This document shows positions 27,674 to 37,235 of a stretch of DNA of 64,000 nucleotides, piece after piece. How positions within the stretch are numbered: the stretch's first letter is position 1; every line of letters begins with the position of its first letter. The stretch comes from Segetibacter aerophilus (lineage in GTDB: Bacteria; Bacteroidota; Bacteroidia; Chitinophagales; Chitinophagaceae). The stretch is taken from positions 682,001 to 746,000 of the forward strand of contig NZ_BJYT01000001.1 in the NCBI RefSeq assembly GCF_007991655.1. Reading direction: 5' to 3'. Under the pieces are notes generated by a model. That model was given only the letters and a program-made list of their open reading frames with translations, had not been told where the DNA came from and searched no databases. Made by a program: the position numbers and the translations under genes.

Positions 27674-28846
27674 ATGCTAACTGCAAACGGAACAGACAAA
27701 ATGCCGAAGAAATTTTCGAGGTTGGTAAGCCTCGTTGAAAAGCAATATCAATCTATTACACCCGGAACTGGTAACATACCTTTTGGCCTAAGGATGAATG
27801 GAAGCCTGCACACGTTTGGAGACAAAGCGCCAGCCTTTACAATAAAATTAAACGATGAACAGGCAGTGGCCGCCCTTAGCACTTTGGATCAAAACACCAT
27901 CGCAGAAGCTTACCTCGAAGGTAAGATAGACCTGGAAGGTGACATCATGAGAGTGCTGGCACTACGCGAGCTTTTTAATGATAAAAGAGGAATGCAATTT
28001 CTCTGGCGCTTTGTTCAGCCGATGCTCTTTGGCCAGGTTAAAAGTGACAAAAAATGGATCTCGAACCATTACGATACTGAAGAAGATTTCTTTCTTCTTT
28101 TTCTTGATAAACGACATCGGGCATATTCACAGGCAGTTTTCTTAAAGGACGAAGAGCAGCTGGAAGATGCAGTAACCCGGAAGCTTGACTTTGCTTTGGA
28201 AGCAGTAAATGCTAAACCCGGAGACAGGATACTTGACATCGGAAGCGGGTGGGGAGCTTTCGTAGAATATGCAGGCAAAAAGGGAATTAAGGTCACGTCG
28301 CTCACCATCTCGAAACGGTCCAAAGTGTATGTGCAGAAAATAATAGATCAACACAACTTGCCGTGCGAGGTTTTGCTGGAGCATTTTCTTGAACACAACC
28401 CCGGTGAACAATACGACGCCATTGTAAATTGTGGCGTTACAGAACATTTGCCTGATTATGCTTCATCGCTAAAACACTATCAAAAACTATTAAAGCCCGG
28501 AGGCCGCCTGTATTTAGATGCAAGTGCCGATAGGGTAAAACACGGGCAGGGAACGTTTATGTCAAAATATGTTTTTGAAGGAAACGCTTCACTACTTTGC
28601 CTGCACGAATATCTTTGTGAAGTTGCCAAGAGCAATTTTGAAGTTACAGGCGTATGGAACGATCGCCATAACTATTACCTCACCACAAAAGCATGGGCAG
28701 AAAGGTTAGACAGCCATCGCGAAGAAATCGAACGTCGATGGGGAAAGAAGCTCTATCGAATTTTCCAGCTTTATTTATGGGGCAGTGCCGAAGGCTTTCA
28801 CTCTGGAATGATTGATGCGTACCGGGTTGTTCTTACCTTAATTTAA
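27674..28846 (+). CDS. Cyclopropane-fatty-acid-synthase-like SAM methyltransferase
   Basis: SAM-dependent methyltransferase of the CFA synthase/mycolic acid family, acting on unsaturated acyl chains of lipids. An N-terminal lipid-binding-like domain (residues about 20-110, with the CFA-type EAYLEGKIDLEGD segment) precedes the Rossmann domain, whose motif I is RILDIGSGWGAF. Further motifs are YDAIVNCGVTEHL and LLKPGGRLYLDA. An alternative start lies at 27701. Catalytic C-terminal Tyr/Glu features look compatible with CFA synthase, but other lipid methylations are possible. It converges with the next gene. Confidence 0.85.
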   Translation: MLTANGTDKMPKKFSRLVSLVEKQYQSITPGTGNIPFGLRMNGSLHTFGDKAPAFTIKLNDEQAVAALSTLDQNTIAEAYLEGKIDLEGDIMRVLALRELFNDKRGMQFLWRFVQPMLFGQVKSDKKWISNHYDTEEDFFLLFLDKRHRAYSQAVFLKDEEQLEDAVTRKLDFALEAVNAKPGDRILDIGSGWGAFVEYAGKKGIKVTSLTISKRSKVYVQKIIDQHNLPCEVLLEHFLEHNPGEQYDAIVNCGVTEHLPDYASSLKHYQKLLKPGGRLYLDASADRVKHGQGTFMSKYVFEGNASLLCLHEYLCEVAKSNFEVTGVWNDRHNYYLTTKAWAERLDSHREEIERRWGKKLYRIFQLYLWGSAEGFHSGMIDAYRVVLTLI

Positions 28847-28907
28847 GTTGCAAAGCATGTAGTTTGAAATGAATTCTTTGTGGCTAATCATCTTTCTTGC
28901 GTTGCTA

Positions 28908-30173
28908 CTACTTAGCCTTCAGACTGTATTTTTTCATCACCTTTTTACTGTTGAAATACTGGTTCAACTCTTCCTCGCTAAGGTCGTTTGTAATTTCTAT
29001 TGGCACATCTATCAGCTGCATCTGGCTTTGCTTTAATTCTTCTTTAATTTTCGCTGACTTCTGCGCAAGGTTTGGATCTTTTTCTCCCACTAATGCGTTG
29101 TCTTGCAAAATGTATTCAAGCCGTTTGATCGAAGATCGCAGCAACGTTGCCTGGTTTTGCTCAGCAGGTCTGTTAGGTGCCGTAGCTTCTTTTATCGGTG
29201 ACAGAACCACTCCAATGCTCGGCATAATAAGACCGGTGCGTTTTGTTTGATCATCTTTAGAGGTAGCCAAAACAGTTCCGGTAAGAGCGGCAGATGCGGC
29301 AGTAAGGTCGAAACCTGTTCGCGTACCCTTTGTTTTTTTGATTGTTTTATCCAATTGTAAAAATGTGAATTTCAACTTAAGAATGTATGAGTTCATATCG
29401 TGCACCAACATGTGGTACTGTTCTAATGCCAGTGGGTAGTTCAGTCCATTTTTCACAATGATCTTTAGTTGTGCTGTATCCTTCAGCTTAAACTTTGTCG
29501 TACCAATAAATGATACAATTACGGATTTTATTTTGCCTGTGTCAGTTTCTTTTACAAAATCATATGACGGTCCCCACTTAAATTCATCGTTGCAGTTGAA
29601 GATGGGATTAAATTCCCCTATAGGTATACTAGTTTGAGTAAGTATACTTTCAATAGGAAAATTTCCTGTCTCGCATAAGACTTTAAAACGAAGGGTATCG
29701 CCTTCATCTATCCAGATTGTTCCACTTACTGTCGGTTTTAATTTCGAAGGGATAATATCGGTATTATAAAAGACGATGGTAAAAGTAGAGTCTATTCTTT
29801 CCTTCGGATTTAAGAGGTTCTGAACGCCAAGTGTCAGCTTGTAGTTAAAATCGTATTTAAGCCTTCCGGAAAGGAAATAAGACTTATCGGCTTTGAAATA
29901 TAAAATGCCGTTGTCCTTATTAATACGAACTCCGATAGGTGCGTTTCTTAAGAACCAGAAGTAGTTCGAGGGAGTTTTATTAATCTGGAACTGGTAACTC
30001 AATGTAGAGTCTACATGAATAGAAAATACAGGGTTTAAGTTGATGATGCGCAGAGAAGTATCCGGAGTTGCCAGTTCCAATGAATCTAAATTGCCGAATC
30101 GAGTAGTATCTGTTTGCCCAGAGGAAGAAAACCACGTAAATAAAAACAATAAACTAAAGCAGAAGTTTTTCAT
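28908..30173 (-). CDS. Exported hypothetical protein
   Basis: Function not recognised. A signal peptide (about residues 1-19, SSSGQ) is followed by an extracytoplasmic region with beta-sandwich-like stretches (about 40-250), including a segment resembling a putative Ig-like fold (FWFLRNAPIGVRINKDNGILYF). Residues about 265-300 are Thr/Ala rich. The last 100 residues are helical and charged (coiled-coil-like KSAKIKEELKQSQMQLIDV). No catalytic motif is apparent. The response regulator gene is divergent from it across a 234-bp gap in which I see no clear element. Confidence 0.6.
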   Translation of the reverse strand: MKNFCFSLLFLFTWFSSSGQTDTTRFGNLDSLELATPDTSLRIINLNPVFSIHVDSTLSYQFQINKTPSNYFWFLRNAPIGVRINKDNGILYFKADKSYFLSGRLKYDFNYKLTLGVQNLLNPKERIDSTFTIVFYNTDIIPSKLKPTVSGTIWIDEGDTLRFKVLCETGNFPIESILTQTSIPIGEFNPIFNCNDEFKWGPSYDFVKETDTGKIKSVIVSFIGTTKFKLKDTAQLKIIVKNGLNYPLALEQYHMLVHDMNSYILKLKFTFLQLDKTIKKTKGTRTGFDLTAASAALTGTVLATSKDDQTKRTGLIMPSIGVVLSPIKEATAPNRPAEQNQATLLRSSIKRLEYILQDNALVGEKDPNLAQKSAKIKEELKQSQMQLIDVPIEITNDLSEEELNQYFNSKKVMKKYSLKAK

Positions 30174-30407
30174 ATTAACCTAATAAAAGCTGCAATGTTA
30201 AACAATAAAACAGCATCGCAACCAGCAAATCAAAATGGAAAACATGATGGGCAAAAAATTGTAAAAGGGATATAAAAGGTTTAAACTAACGCAGCCATTC
30301 ATGGGCCTTTCGGACCGTCTATCTATTTTGGAACGATTTTTTAACCAGATGAGAATAAACTAAAGAGAACTAAAAATCGTTAATAGATAAAACCGATAAA
30401 CTTAAGT

Positions 30408-30788
30408 ATGGATACAACATTCAAAAATACAAAGACAAAAAAGGCATTGATTATAGAAGATGAAAGCGATATGTGTTTGCTTCTAAATATTATGCTGAGT
30501 GCAGATGAAGTTGAACTTGATCATGTAAAGAATCTTTCCTCGGCGCGGGAATATCTTAAAAGTGAAAATCCTTCCGTGGTTATACTTGATAATAAATTAC
30601 CCGATGGTTTTGGAGTTGATTTTATCAGCTTTATTAAAAATAATTATCCGGCTATAAAGATTATTATGATTTCCGGGTATGATCCATCGGCAGAAGATGT
30701 TGCTCTTGACAATGGTGCTGATGTATTTCTACAAAAACCTTTTACAAAAGATCAATTGTATAAATCAATGATGGGCTTAATGAACTAA
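30408..30788 (+). CDS. Single-domain response regulator
   Basis: CheY-like receiver with no output domain, 126 residues. The acidic pair Glu17/Asp18, phospho-acceptor Asp61 (VVILDNKLPDG), Ser89 and the conserved Lys110 in FLQKPF are all present, so it should be phosphorylatable. No histidine kinase is adjacent, making it an orphan. A strong hairpin follows the gene. Confidence 0.92.
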   Translation: MDTTFKNTKTKKALIIEDESDMCLLLNIMLSADEVELDHVKNLSSAREYLKSENPSVVILDNKLPDGFGVDFISFIKNNYPAIKIIMISGYDPSAEDVALDNGADVFLQKPFTKDQLYKSMMGLMN

Positions 30789-30828
30789 GCATCGAAGAGC
30801 GAGCTTTTTATTAAGTCCTAAATTTTGA

Positions 30829-30859
30829 AGAGCCCAACTGTTTTTAGCAGTTGGGCTCT
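30829..30859. terminator. Strong terminator hairpin
   Basis: Perfect 12-bp stem AGAGCCCAACTG / CAGTTGGGCTCT with a 7-base loop, followed by TATATTTTATTT. It lies between convergent genes. Confidence 0.85.
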
Positions 30860-30873
30860 TATATTTTATTTAA

Positions 30874-30981
30874 AACTTGCGATTACCGACTTGCGACTAG
30901 AGTCTATCCCCTTACAAATTTCGCATCTCTACTTGCGACTTATAACTTAAAACTTACGACTTACCACCACACTTACGAGCT
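30874..30981. repeat. Degenerate short direct repeats
   Basis: Five loosely spaced copies of ACTTGCGACTT / ACTTACGACTT-like words (about 30875, 30889, 30931, 30952 and 30971) run up to and into the 3' end of the SelO gene. Spacing is irregular, so this is a decayed tandem array or low-complexity spread rather than a clean satellite. Confidence 0.5.
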
Positions 30982-32529
30982 GCAACTCAACATCGAACAT
31001 CCCGCTTTTTGAGTTGCCCATTCTGGTCGTTTGGCAAAAAACTCATCAAAACGTTTAGAGTAAGGATCTTTCATTGCTTCCTGAAGTTTGACAAATAAGG
31101 TGTCATCTCCTCCTTCTAATTGTTCGATGGATTGGTGAAGCAAATAGTTTCTTAGTATAAAACGCGGGTTGTTTTTCCTCATTCTTTCAAGAGCCTCGTT
31201 CTGGGTTATGGTATTGGTTTTAATCCTTTCGACGTAAGTTTTCATAGTTGACATAAACTCATCCATTTCGTTTTGCTTTAACTCTTTATAGAAGCTTTCT
31301 TTGAAATGACCTAAATAGTCGTCGTTATCAGGATTCTCGAAAAGATCGATTAGCAATTGAAAAAAGATGGTCATATCAGGTTTGACTGTTTTTAGCATCT
31401 TTTCAAAATCCTGGATAAAAGTTGTGTCTGCCGGTCTTACTTCATCGAGCCCCATTTTATTCGCCATTATTTGGAAATACTTATTCCAGTAAAAACTATC
31501 ATAGCTTTCAAGGGCTTCACGTAGTTTTTCTTCATCTTCAATCAGCGGAGCAATTGCTCCTGCGAGACATGCAAGGTTCCACTTTGCCACTGCTGCCTGT
31601 TTCCCAAAAGCATATCTTCTTCCCGGCAGGTCGGTAGTGTTAGGTGTAAAGTTTGGATCGTAATCATCCACAAAAGAATAAGGACCGTAGTCGATCGTAA
31701 GGCCAAGAATTGACATGTTATCTGTATTCATTACTCCATGCACAAACCCGACACGCAGCCATTCAACAATCATTGCCGCGGTTCTTTCGACAACTTCTTT
31801 ATACCAAGTCATCACCCTGTCTTCACCTTGTATGTGTGGAAAATGACGATCAATCGTCCAGTCAACAAGTTTTGTAAGGTTGTCTACTTCTTGCCGGGCG
31901 GTTAAGATTTCGTAATTGCCAAAACGTAAAAAAGTTGGAGCAACCCGCATTACAATTGCGCCCGGTTCGTACTCTGCATTTCCATCATAAAACATATCAC
32001 GCATTACCCTTTCGCCGGTAGATACAAGGCTTAACGCTCTTGTTGTAGGTACGCCCAGGTAATACATTGCCTCGCTCATCAGGTATTCTCGAACTGACGA
32101 CCTCAGAACTGCTCTTCCGTCAGCCCTTCTACTATAAGGAGTAAGGCCAGGGCCCTTCAGTTGAAGCTCCCATGTCTTACCTGATGAAATTTGTCGCTCG
32201 CCTAAAGTAATAGCACGACCGTCACCTAACTGGCCGGCCCAATTACCAAATTGATGGCCGGCATAACAGGCGGCATAAGGTTGCATTGAAGGCGTTACAA
32301 GATTGCCTCCCAGGATATCTATGTCATGTTGATCAACTGGTCTTTCTATCTCCAGCTCTTTCGCCAAATCATCGCTCCACGCAAGAAGGGTTACTTTTTT
32401 AACCGGAGTAGGTTCGGCTTTACCATAGAACTTCCCCGGCGTTTGCCTGGGCCGTTTATCACCACTCTGATCTCCTTCAAAATTGTTTACAAATTCGTTC
32501 TTGAATTGTATTTCGCTTAAGTTCTGCAT
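30973..32529 (-). CDS. selO: SelO/YdiU family protein adenylyltransferase
   Basis: Pseudokinase-fold enzyme that transfers AMP to protein side chains (AMPylation), known in E. coli YdiU and mitochondrial SelO as part of redox stress responses. Signatures include YAGHQFGNWAGQLGDGRA, GPGLTPYSRRADGRAVLRSSVREYLMSEA and HGVMNTDNMSILGLTIDYGPYSF with the metal-binding Asn/Asp. The C-terminus ends LSCSS, so Cys occupies the place of the selenocysteine in animal SelO. Length 518 fits. The gene stands between a repeat-rich 3' flank and the efflux operon. Confidence 0.95.
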   Translation of the reverse strand: MQNLSEIQFKNEFVNNFEGDQSGDKRPRQTPGKFYGKAEPTPVKKVTLLAWSDDLAKELEIERPVDQHDIDILGGNLVTPSMQPYAACYAGHQFGNWAGQLGDGRAITLGERQISSGKTWELQLKGPGLTPYSRRADGRAVLRSSVREYLMSEAMYYLGVPTTRALSLVSTGERVMRDMFYDGNAEYEPGAIVMRVAPTFLRFGNYEILTARQEVDNLTKLVDWTIDRHFPHIQGEDRVMTWYKEVVERTAAMIVEWLRVGFVHGVMNTDNMSILGLTIDYGPYSFVDDYDPNFTPNTTDLPGRRYAFGKQAAVAKWNLACLAGAIAPLIEDEEKLREALESYDSFYWNKYFQIMANKMGLDEVRPADTTFIQDFEKMLKTVKPDMTIFFQLLIDLFENPDNDDYLGHFKESFYKELKQNEMDEFMSTMKTYVERIKTNTITQNEALERMRKNNPRFILRNYLLHQSIEQLEGGDDTLFVKLQEAMKDPYSKRFDEFFAKRPEWATQKAGCSMLSCSS

Positions 32530-32672
32530 ACGCTCGTTTTTAATTTCTATTGGCCATGGTCAATACCCGTTTAGTGCCTCAGAGGAAAAAGAGCCAAAAA
32601 CTAAGCCATGGTAATCTATGTTTGAAATGGCAGCAAGCTTGTTATTTAAGGAAGGAGAATAAAAGGCAAAAA

Positions 32673-32699
32673 GTACAAGTGAGTGACACAACGATGCTG
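32673..32699 (+). repeat. Intergenic repeat copy
   Basis: GTACAAGTGAGTGACACAAC followed by GATGCTG, a best-conserved copy with the same 5' extension as the site at 27501. It lies in the 246-bp gap between the adaptor gene stop and the SelO start. Confidence 0.8.
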
Positions 32700-32775
32700 A
32701 ATGGAACCAAAATGCCCAAAAACTAAAATACCGGGAAAGAAAAAAAGCAGCTGAAAAGATTGAAACTGCTTCTGG

Positions 32776-33918
32776 TTAGCCTGCTTGTTTTACGTTCTTT
32801 ATCTCTGATCCATCTCTGATCTCATCCGTAGCGGTTTTGATGATTTGATCGCCTTCTTTCAGATCGCCATAAACTTCTACTTTGTCGTTTGCTTCGCGAC
32901 CTTTTTTTACATCAACCCACTCGGCTTTTTGATTAGCAACCCGAACCACAAAAATCTTTTCAGCCGAAGAAACAAGCGCAGTTTTGGGTATTACAAACGT
33001 GCTGTCTTTTGCAGGGAGAGGAATATTTACCTCGGCGTACATGCCGGGTAAAAGACTTTTATCATTGTTCTCGACATCCATTTCGAGCCGTTCAGACCTG
33101 AGCTTATCGTCAAGTGCACCCGCCATACGTTTTACTTTGGCCGTAAACTTTCTTGACGGTAGCGATTTAACTGTGAAGGTTACTACATCCTGTTGGTTAA
33201 GAAGCCCGGTATAAATTTCGGGAACCGAGATAACCAACCTCAATTTTCTTTGTTGCTGCAAAACAAATAGCGGCATTTCAGAACCTTTACCGGATGGGCC
33301 CACATAGGCGCCGGGATTAACGTTACGCGCTGAAATAACACCTCCAAAAGGTGCCCTGATATCGAGGTAGCCACGAGTAGCGGCAACGGCACGAATAGCA
33401 GCTTGCGCCCCTTCCAAACGGGCCTTTTCGGAATTGACGCGGGCAAGTGCCTGGTCAAGATCGTTGGGGGAAATGGTGCCGGGGGTTTTACTTGTTTCCA
33501 ACAGCCTGTTGTATGTTGCCTTGCTCGAAATATAAATTGCCTGCAGCGATTTTAGATTAGATTGAGCCTCTGACATCCGCGAATTAATTTCAGGTGCTTC
33601 CATGCTAACCAGCAATTGTCCTTGTTTTACCTCTGAACCAACATCTACATAAATCTTTTTTACAAAGCTGTTTTCTTTTGCGTAAATCTCCACTTGCTGA
33701 AATGGTATAAGTTCACCAGGTACTTGAATCGATGATGAGAGCTTGCCTTTTTGGGCGGCAACTACTTCAATAGCAGCGGCTGCAACTTCTTTTTTCTCCT
33801 CAATAGTTGTTTCCGTTTTCTCTTCTGAGGATTTACATGAAGGCATGGCAGCCACTAGCAAAGTGGCTATCAGAACAGGAAGGATATGATAAAAATTATT
33901 TCTATTGATGTGGGGCAT
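32776..33918 (-). CDS. RND efflux periplasmic adaptor (membrane fusion protein)
   Basis: Links the inner-membrane RND pump to the outer-membrane channel. An N-terminal signal ends in MPSC, a probable lipobox, giving a lipoprotein anchor. Then come a lipoyl half-motif (IEVVAAQKGKLSSSIQVPGELIPFQQVEIYAKENSFV), a helical hairpin (SRMSEAQSNLKSLQ...), the second lipoyl half (GYLDIRAPFGGVISARNVNPGAYV) and beta-barrel domains. Length 380 is typical. Its 5' end overlaps the 3' end of the pump gene by 17 bases, so the two are co-translated. Export substrate unknown. Confidence 0.93.
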   Translation of the reverse strand: MPHINRNNFYHILPVLIATLLVAAMPSCKSSEEKTETTIEEKKEVAAAAIEVVAAQKGKLSSSIQVPGELIPFQQVEIYAKENSFVKKIYVDVGSEVKQGQLLVSMEAPEINSRMSEAQSNLKSLQAIYISSKATYNRLLETSKTPGTISPNDLDQALARVNSEKARLEGAQAAIRAVAATRGYLDIRAPFGGVISARNVNPGAYVGPSGKGSEMPLFVLQQQRKLRLVISVPEIYTGLLNQQDVVTFTVKSLPSRKFTAKVKRMAGALDDKLRSERLEMDVENNDKSLLPGMYAEVNIPLPAKDSTFVIPKTALVSSAEKIFVVRVANQKAEWVDVKKGREANDKVEVYGDLKEGDQIIKTATDEIRDGSEIKNVKQAG

Positions 33919-36900
33919 ATAAGGTAGGAATATAATGAATACTTTCTTTGTCTTCAGGATCTAACGAAACCGATTTGGTCGAAGCTTTTCCCTGAACCCA
34001 GGTGAATACAAGTGGCAGAATTATAATGGTTACAATAGTTGATGCGATCAATCCGCCAATAACTGCCCGGCCTAAGGGTGAAGCCTGGTCGCCACCTTCG
34101 CCTAAACCCAATGCCATCGGAACCATTCCAACGACCATCGCTACGCTGGTCATCAATATTGGTCGCAGCCGCAGTGCGGCAGCCTCTCTCGCTGACTCTA
34201 TTGCATTGCCATTGTGCATCCGTAATTGTTCGGCATTCGTGATTAACAGGACTGAATTGGAGATAGAAACACCTACCGACATAATCATACCCATATACGA
34301 TTGCAGGTTTAGCGTTGAGTTGGTCAGCAGCAGCAGTATCAACGATCCGCCAATAACGGCGGGCACGGTTGACAATACTACCAACGATACTTTAAAGGAT
34401 TGGAAGTTGGCCGCCAACATCAGAAAGATAACAATGATGGCAACGATCAGTCCGTTTTGCAACCTGTCTAATGTTTCTGTCAGGGTTTGACTTAATCCTT
34501 TGGTTTCGATGGTCAGTCCCCTGGGAAGTTCACCTAAAGATTTGATAGCTTTCTCCACATCTGCAGTGGCGGTACCCAGGTCTTTGTCGTTTAAATTGGC
34601 TGTCACTGATAACAAAGGAAGTGAACCGAGTAAATCATTTTCGCCATAAGTTGTATCGGGAGTTATGGTAGCTACGTCGCGCAATACAGGGCGTGGAGAA
34701 TTGCTTAAGACAGGTATTTCTCCAACATCATTTATACTTGACATTTTAAACTCCGGAACCTGCACCTGCACTGAAATTCCCTGGCTGGCCTTCTCATCGA
34801 GCCAGACATTCTTCTCTGTATAACGAGACGAGGAAGTGGAAGCCGTGAGCGAACGCGAGATATCAGAAACGCTTACTCCCAATTGTGACGCCCTGATACG
34901 ATCGATGTTGATATTGATGGCAGGATACTTTGTTGACTGCGCGATTTGTGCGTCTCTCAAGTAGGGGATCCTTTTAAGCTTTTCAAGCACTTTATTCGCA
35001 AACTCCTCATTGAGCTTTTTATTTTTCCCTATCACGCGGACTTCAACAGGGGTAGGCGATCCCTGGCTGAGGATCTTATCAGTTAGTTCGATTGGTTCGA
35101 ATGACACGGCCACATTGGGCAGATCCTGTTTCATCTTATTTCTGAACTTTTCTTTCAGCTCATCGAGGTTCACTTTGTAGTCTTCTGCAAGGTTTACCTG
35201 CAGCACACCTTCCTGCGAACCACTCATGAAAAGGTAGATCGGGCTCGTAGAAAACTGGCCCGGGTGGGCCCCAACAAATGCAGAAGTGACGGAAATATTT
35301 TTCTTGCCAATAAGGTCCTCAAGCAGATGCAAGGTCTTTATCATATTAAGTTCGGTGCGCTCCAACCGCGTTCCATCAGATTGTCTCAATCGTACCTGGA
35401 ACTGCCGTCCATTTACTTTAGGTAAGACATCCCGACCTATGGAAAATAATAAAAATCCAGCTAGACCTATAGCCAGTACGACGTAGGTTATTACAATGGG
35501 TTTATGCAGGGGTAATATCCTGTTTAGGAAAATGAGAAATTGGTCTCTAAATCGATCAAACCTTGTGACTTTTTTATTTGAGCCATGATTCTCGATGAGT
35601 AGTTTTTTCTGGTCCCATGTATTTCTTTCAGACTCTACAGATAAATGAGATGCTACAAATTCTTCCTCATCCGTCAAGTTCCGTTGTGCTCCTGATTTGT
35701 CTGTAACCTTATGAGGTTTCTGATGCGGCTTCATTATCCAGTTCGCCATAATCGGGACAAAGGTTTGCGAAAGCAGGTAGGAGGCAATCATTGAAAAGCC
35801 AATCGCCATTGCCAGCGGTAGAAACAGGGCTCCTGGAATTCCTTTCATTGTAAATGCTGGCGCAAACACCGCAAGAATACAAAACAGGATAAGGAGTTTG
35901 GGGAAAGCAATCTCTTTACACGCGTCCCAAATAGCAAGCGCTTTGGGTTTGCCCATGTCGAAATGCTGATGAATATTTTCAATAGTGACCGTCGACTCAT
36001 CAACTAAAATACCTATCGCTAAAGACAAACCACTTAGCGTCATAATGTTGATGGTCTGGTGAAACAGGTATAGGAATAAGATTCCGGTGATGATAGAAGT
36101 AGGAATGGTAAGAATAACAATTAATGCCCCGCGTTTGTCACCCAAAAACAGCAGCACCATCACGCCTGTTAAAATCGCTCCGATGGCACCCTCGGTGATC
36201 AAACTCTTTACTGAGTTAATTACATACACAGACTGATCGAACTCGTAAGAAAGCTTTACATCATCTGGCAACACATTTTGAAAACGGGGAATAGCCTTTT
36301 TTAGGTTTTGCACGACTTCCCATGTAGAAGCGTCAGCAGATTTCGTAATAGGCATGTAGATAGACCTTCTGCCGTTTACCAAAGCATAGCTCACTGTAAT
36401 ATCAGCTCCGTCTTCAACCGTTGCTACGTCATGTAAAAACAAATTCTGCACGCCCCCTTTGAACAGTGGAATGTCTTCAAAGTCTTTTACTTTTTTGATA
36501 GAAGTGTTGCTTGGCGTCATATAATTATAGTCGCCAATTCTCACGTTGCCTGAAGGAGTCGCCTGGTTGTTTTCCCTGATTGCCTGAACGATTTGGTCCG
36601 GAGTAAGATTATGAGCCCTCAGCAATTCAGGGTCAACTTTTATTACCACCGTTCTTACGTTACCGCCAAACGGTGCAGGGGAAATCAAACCAGGAATTGA
36701 AGTGAATGAAGACCGGACGTACACGTTCGCCATGTCCAGTAATTCATTGTTATTTCGTATCGGGCTGCTTAATACAAGTTGACCGACGGGTAGGGTAGAT
36801 GCATCGAAACGGATGATAAACGGCGGCTGACTCCCGGGCGGAAAAATGGCTTGCGCCCTATTAGTGAAAGTGGAAACTTCCGCGGCAGCCTGTGCCATGT

Positions 36901-37198
36901 TCGTGCCTTCATAAAAAGTTAGCTTCATCAGGGTAAGCCCCTGTATATTCTTAGTTTCAATGCTTTTTACCCCGGAAACGTATAACAGCAAATTCACGTA
37001 TCCCTTACCGAAATAACTTTCCATCTGGTTAGGAGTAAAGCCACCATAAGGATGTGAAATGTAGATTACAGGCAGGTTAAGATCAGGGAAAATGTCTATT
37101 TTAATATTGCGGACCGCATTGATACCAAAGAAGAATACTCCAGCTACGATTACCAGTATTGTAATAGGTTTTCTAAGCGCACTTTTAATTAATCCCAT
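33902..37198 (-). CDS. RND efflux transporter permease
   Basis: Proton-driven inner-membrane pump of the RND superfamily, 1098 residues. The usual two-fold repeat is visible: an N-terminal TM helix, a large periplasmic porter domain, six TM helices, then the second half. TM4 carries ILVDESTVTIENI, with the proton-relay Asp but Glu in place of the second Asp of HAE1 pumps. The loop between halves (about residues 495-560) is longer and more charged than in AcrB. Bacteroidetes contain many such pumps; metal versus drug specificity is not decidable from sequence. Confidence 0.94.
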   Translation of the reverse strand: MGLIKSALRKPITILVIVAGVFFFGINAVRNIKIDIFPDLNLPVIYISHPYGGFTPNQMESYFGKGYVNLLLYVSGVKSIETKNIQGLTLMKLTFYEGTNMAQAAAEVSTFTNRAQAIFPPGSQPPFIIRFDASTLPVGQLVLSSPIRNNNELLDMANVYVRSSFTSIPGLISPAPFGGNVRTVVIKVDPELLRAHNLTPDQIVQAIRENNQATPSGNVRIGDYNYMTPSNTSIKKVKDFEDIPLFKGGVQNLFLHDVATVEDGADITVSYALVNGRRSIYMPITKSADASTWEVVQNLKKAIPRFQNVLPDDVKLSYEFDQSVYVINSVKSLITEGAIGAILTGVMVLLFLGDKRGALIVILTIPTSIITGILFLYLFHQTINIMTLSGLSLAIGILVDESTVTIENIHQHFDMGKPKALAIWDACKEIAFPKLLILFCILAVFAPAFTMKGIPGALFLPLAMAIGFSMIASYLLSQTFVPIMANWIMKPHQKPHKVTDKSGAQRNLTDEEEFVASHLSVESERNTWDQKKLLIENHGSNKKVTRFDRFRDQFLIFLNRILPLHKPIVITYVVLAIGLAGFLLFSIGRDVLPKVNGRQFQVRLRQSDGTRLERTELNMIKTLHLLEDLIGKKNISVTSAFVGAHPGQFSTSPIYLFMSGSQEGVLQVNLAEDYKVNLDELKEKFRNKMKQDLPNVAVSFEPIELTDKILSQGSPTPVEVRVIGKNKKLNEEFANKVLEKLKRIPYLRDAQIAQSTKYPAININIDRIRASQLGVSVSDISRSLTASTSSSRYTEKNVWLDEKASQGISVQVQVPEFKMSSINDVGEIPVLSNSPRPVLRDVATITPDTTYGENDLLGSLPLLSVTANLNDKDLGTATADVEKAIKSLGELPRGLTIETKGLSQTLTETLDRLQNGLIVAIIVIFLMLAANFQSFKVSLVVLSTVPAVIGGSLILLLLTNSTLNLQSYMGMIMSVGVSISNSVLLITNAEQLRMHNGNAIESAREAAALRLRPILMTSVAMVVGMVPMALGLGEGGDQASPLGRAVIGGLIASTIVTIIILPLVFTWVQGKASTKSVSLDPEDKESIHYIPTLYAPHQ

Positions 37199-37235
37199 TT
37201 GTGTAAAGCCTCAGTGATCTTTTGAATGAAAAGTA

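Noticed and set aside
32530-32775. Possible promoter or operator palindrome near CCATGG repeats upstream of selO
   Set aside because: The two CCATGG sites (about 32555 and 32607) are short and not part of a larger dyad.
34002-34490. 162-residue plus-strand frame inside the RND pump gene
   Set aside because: Antisense shadow of a conserved transporter sequence.
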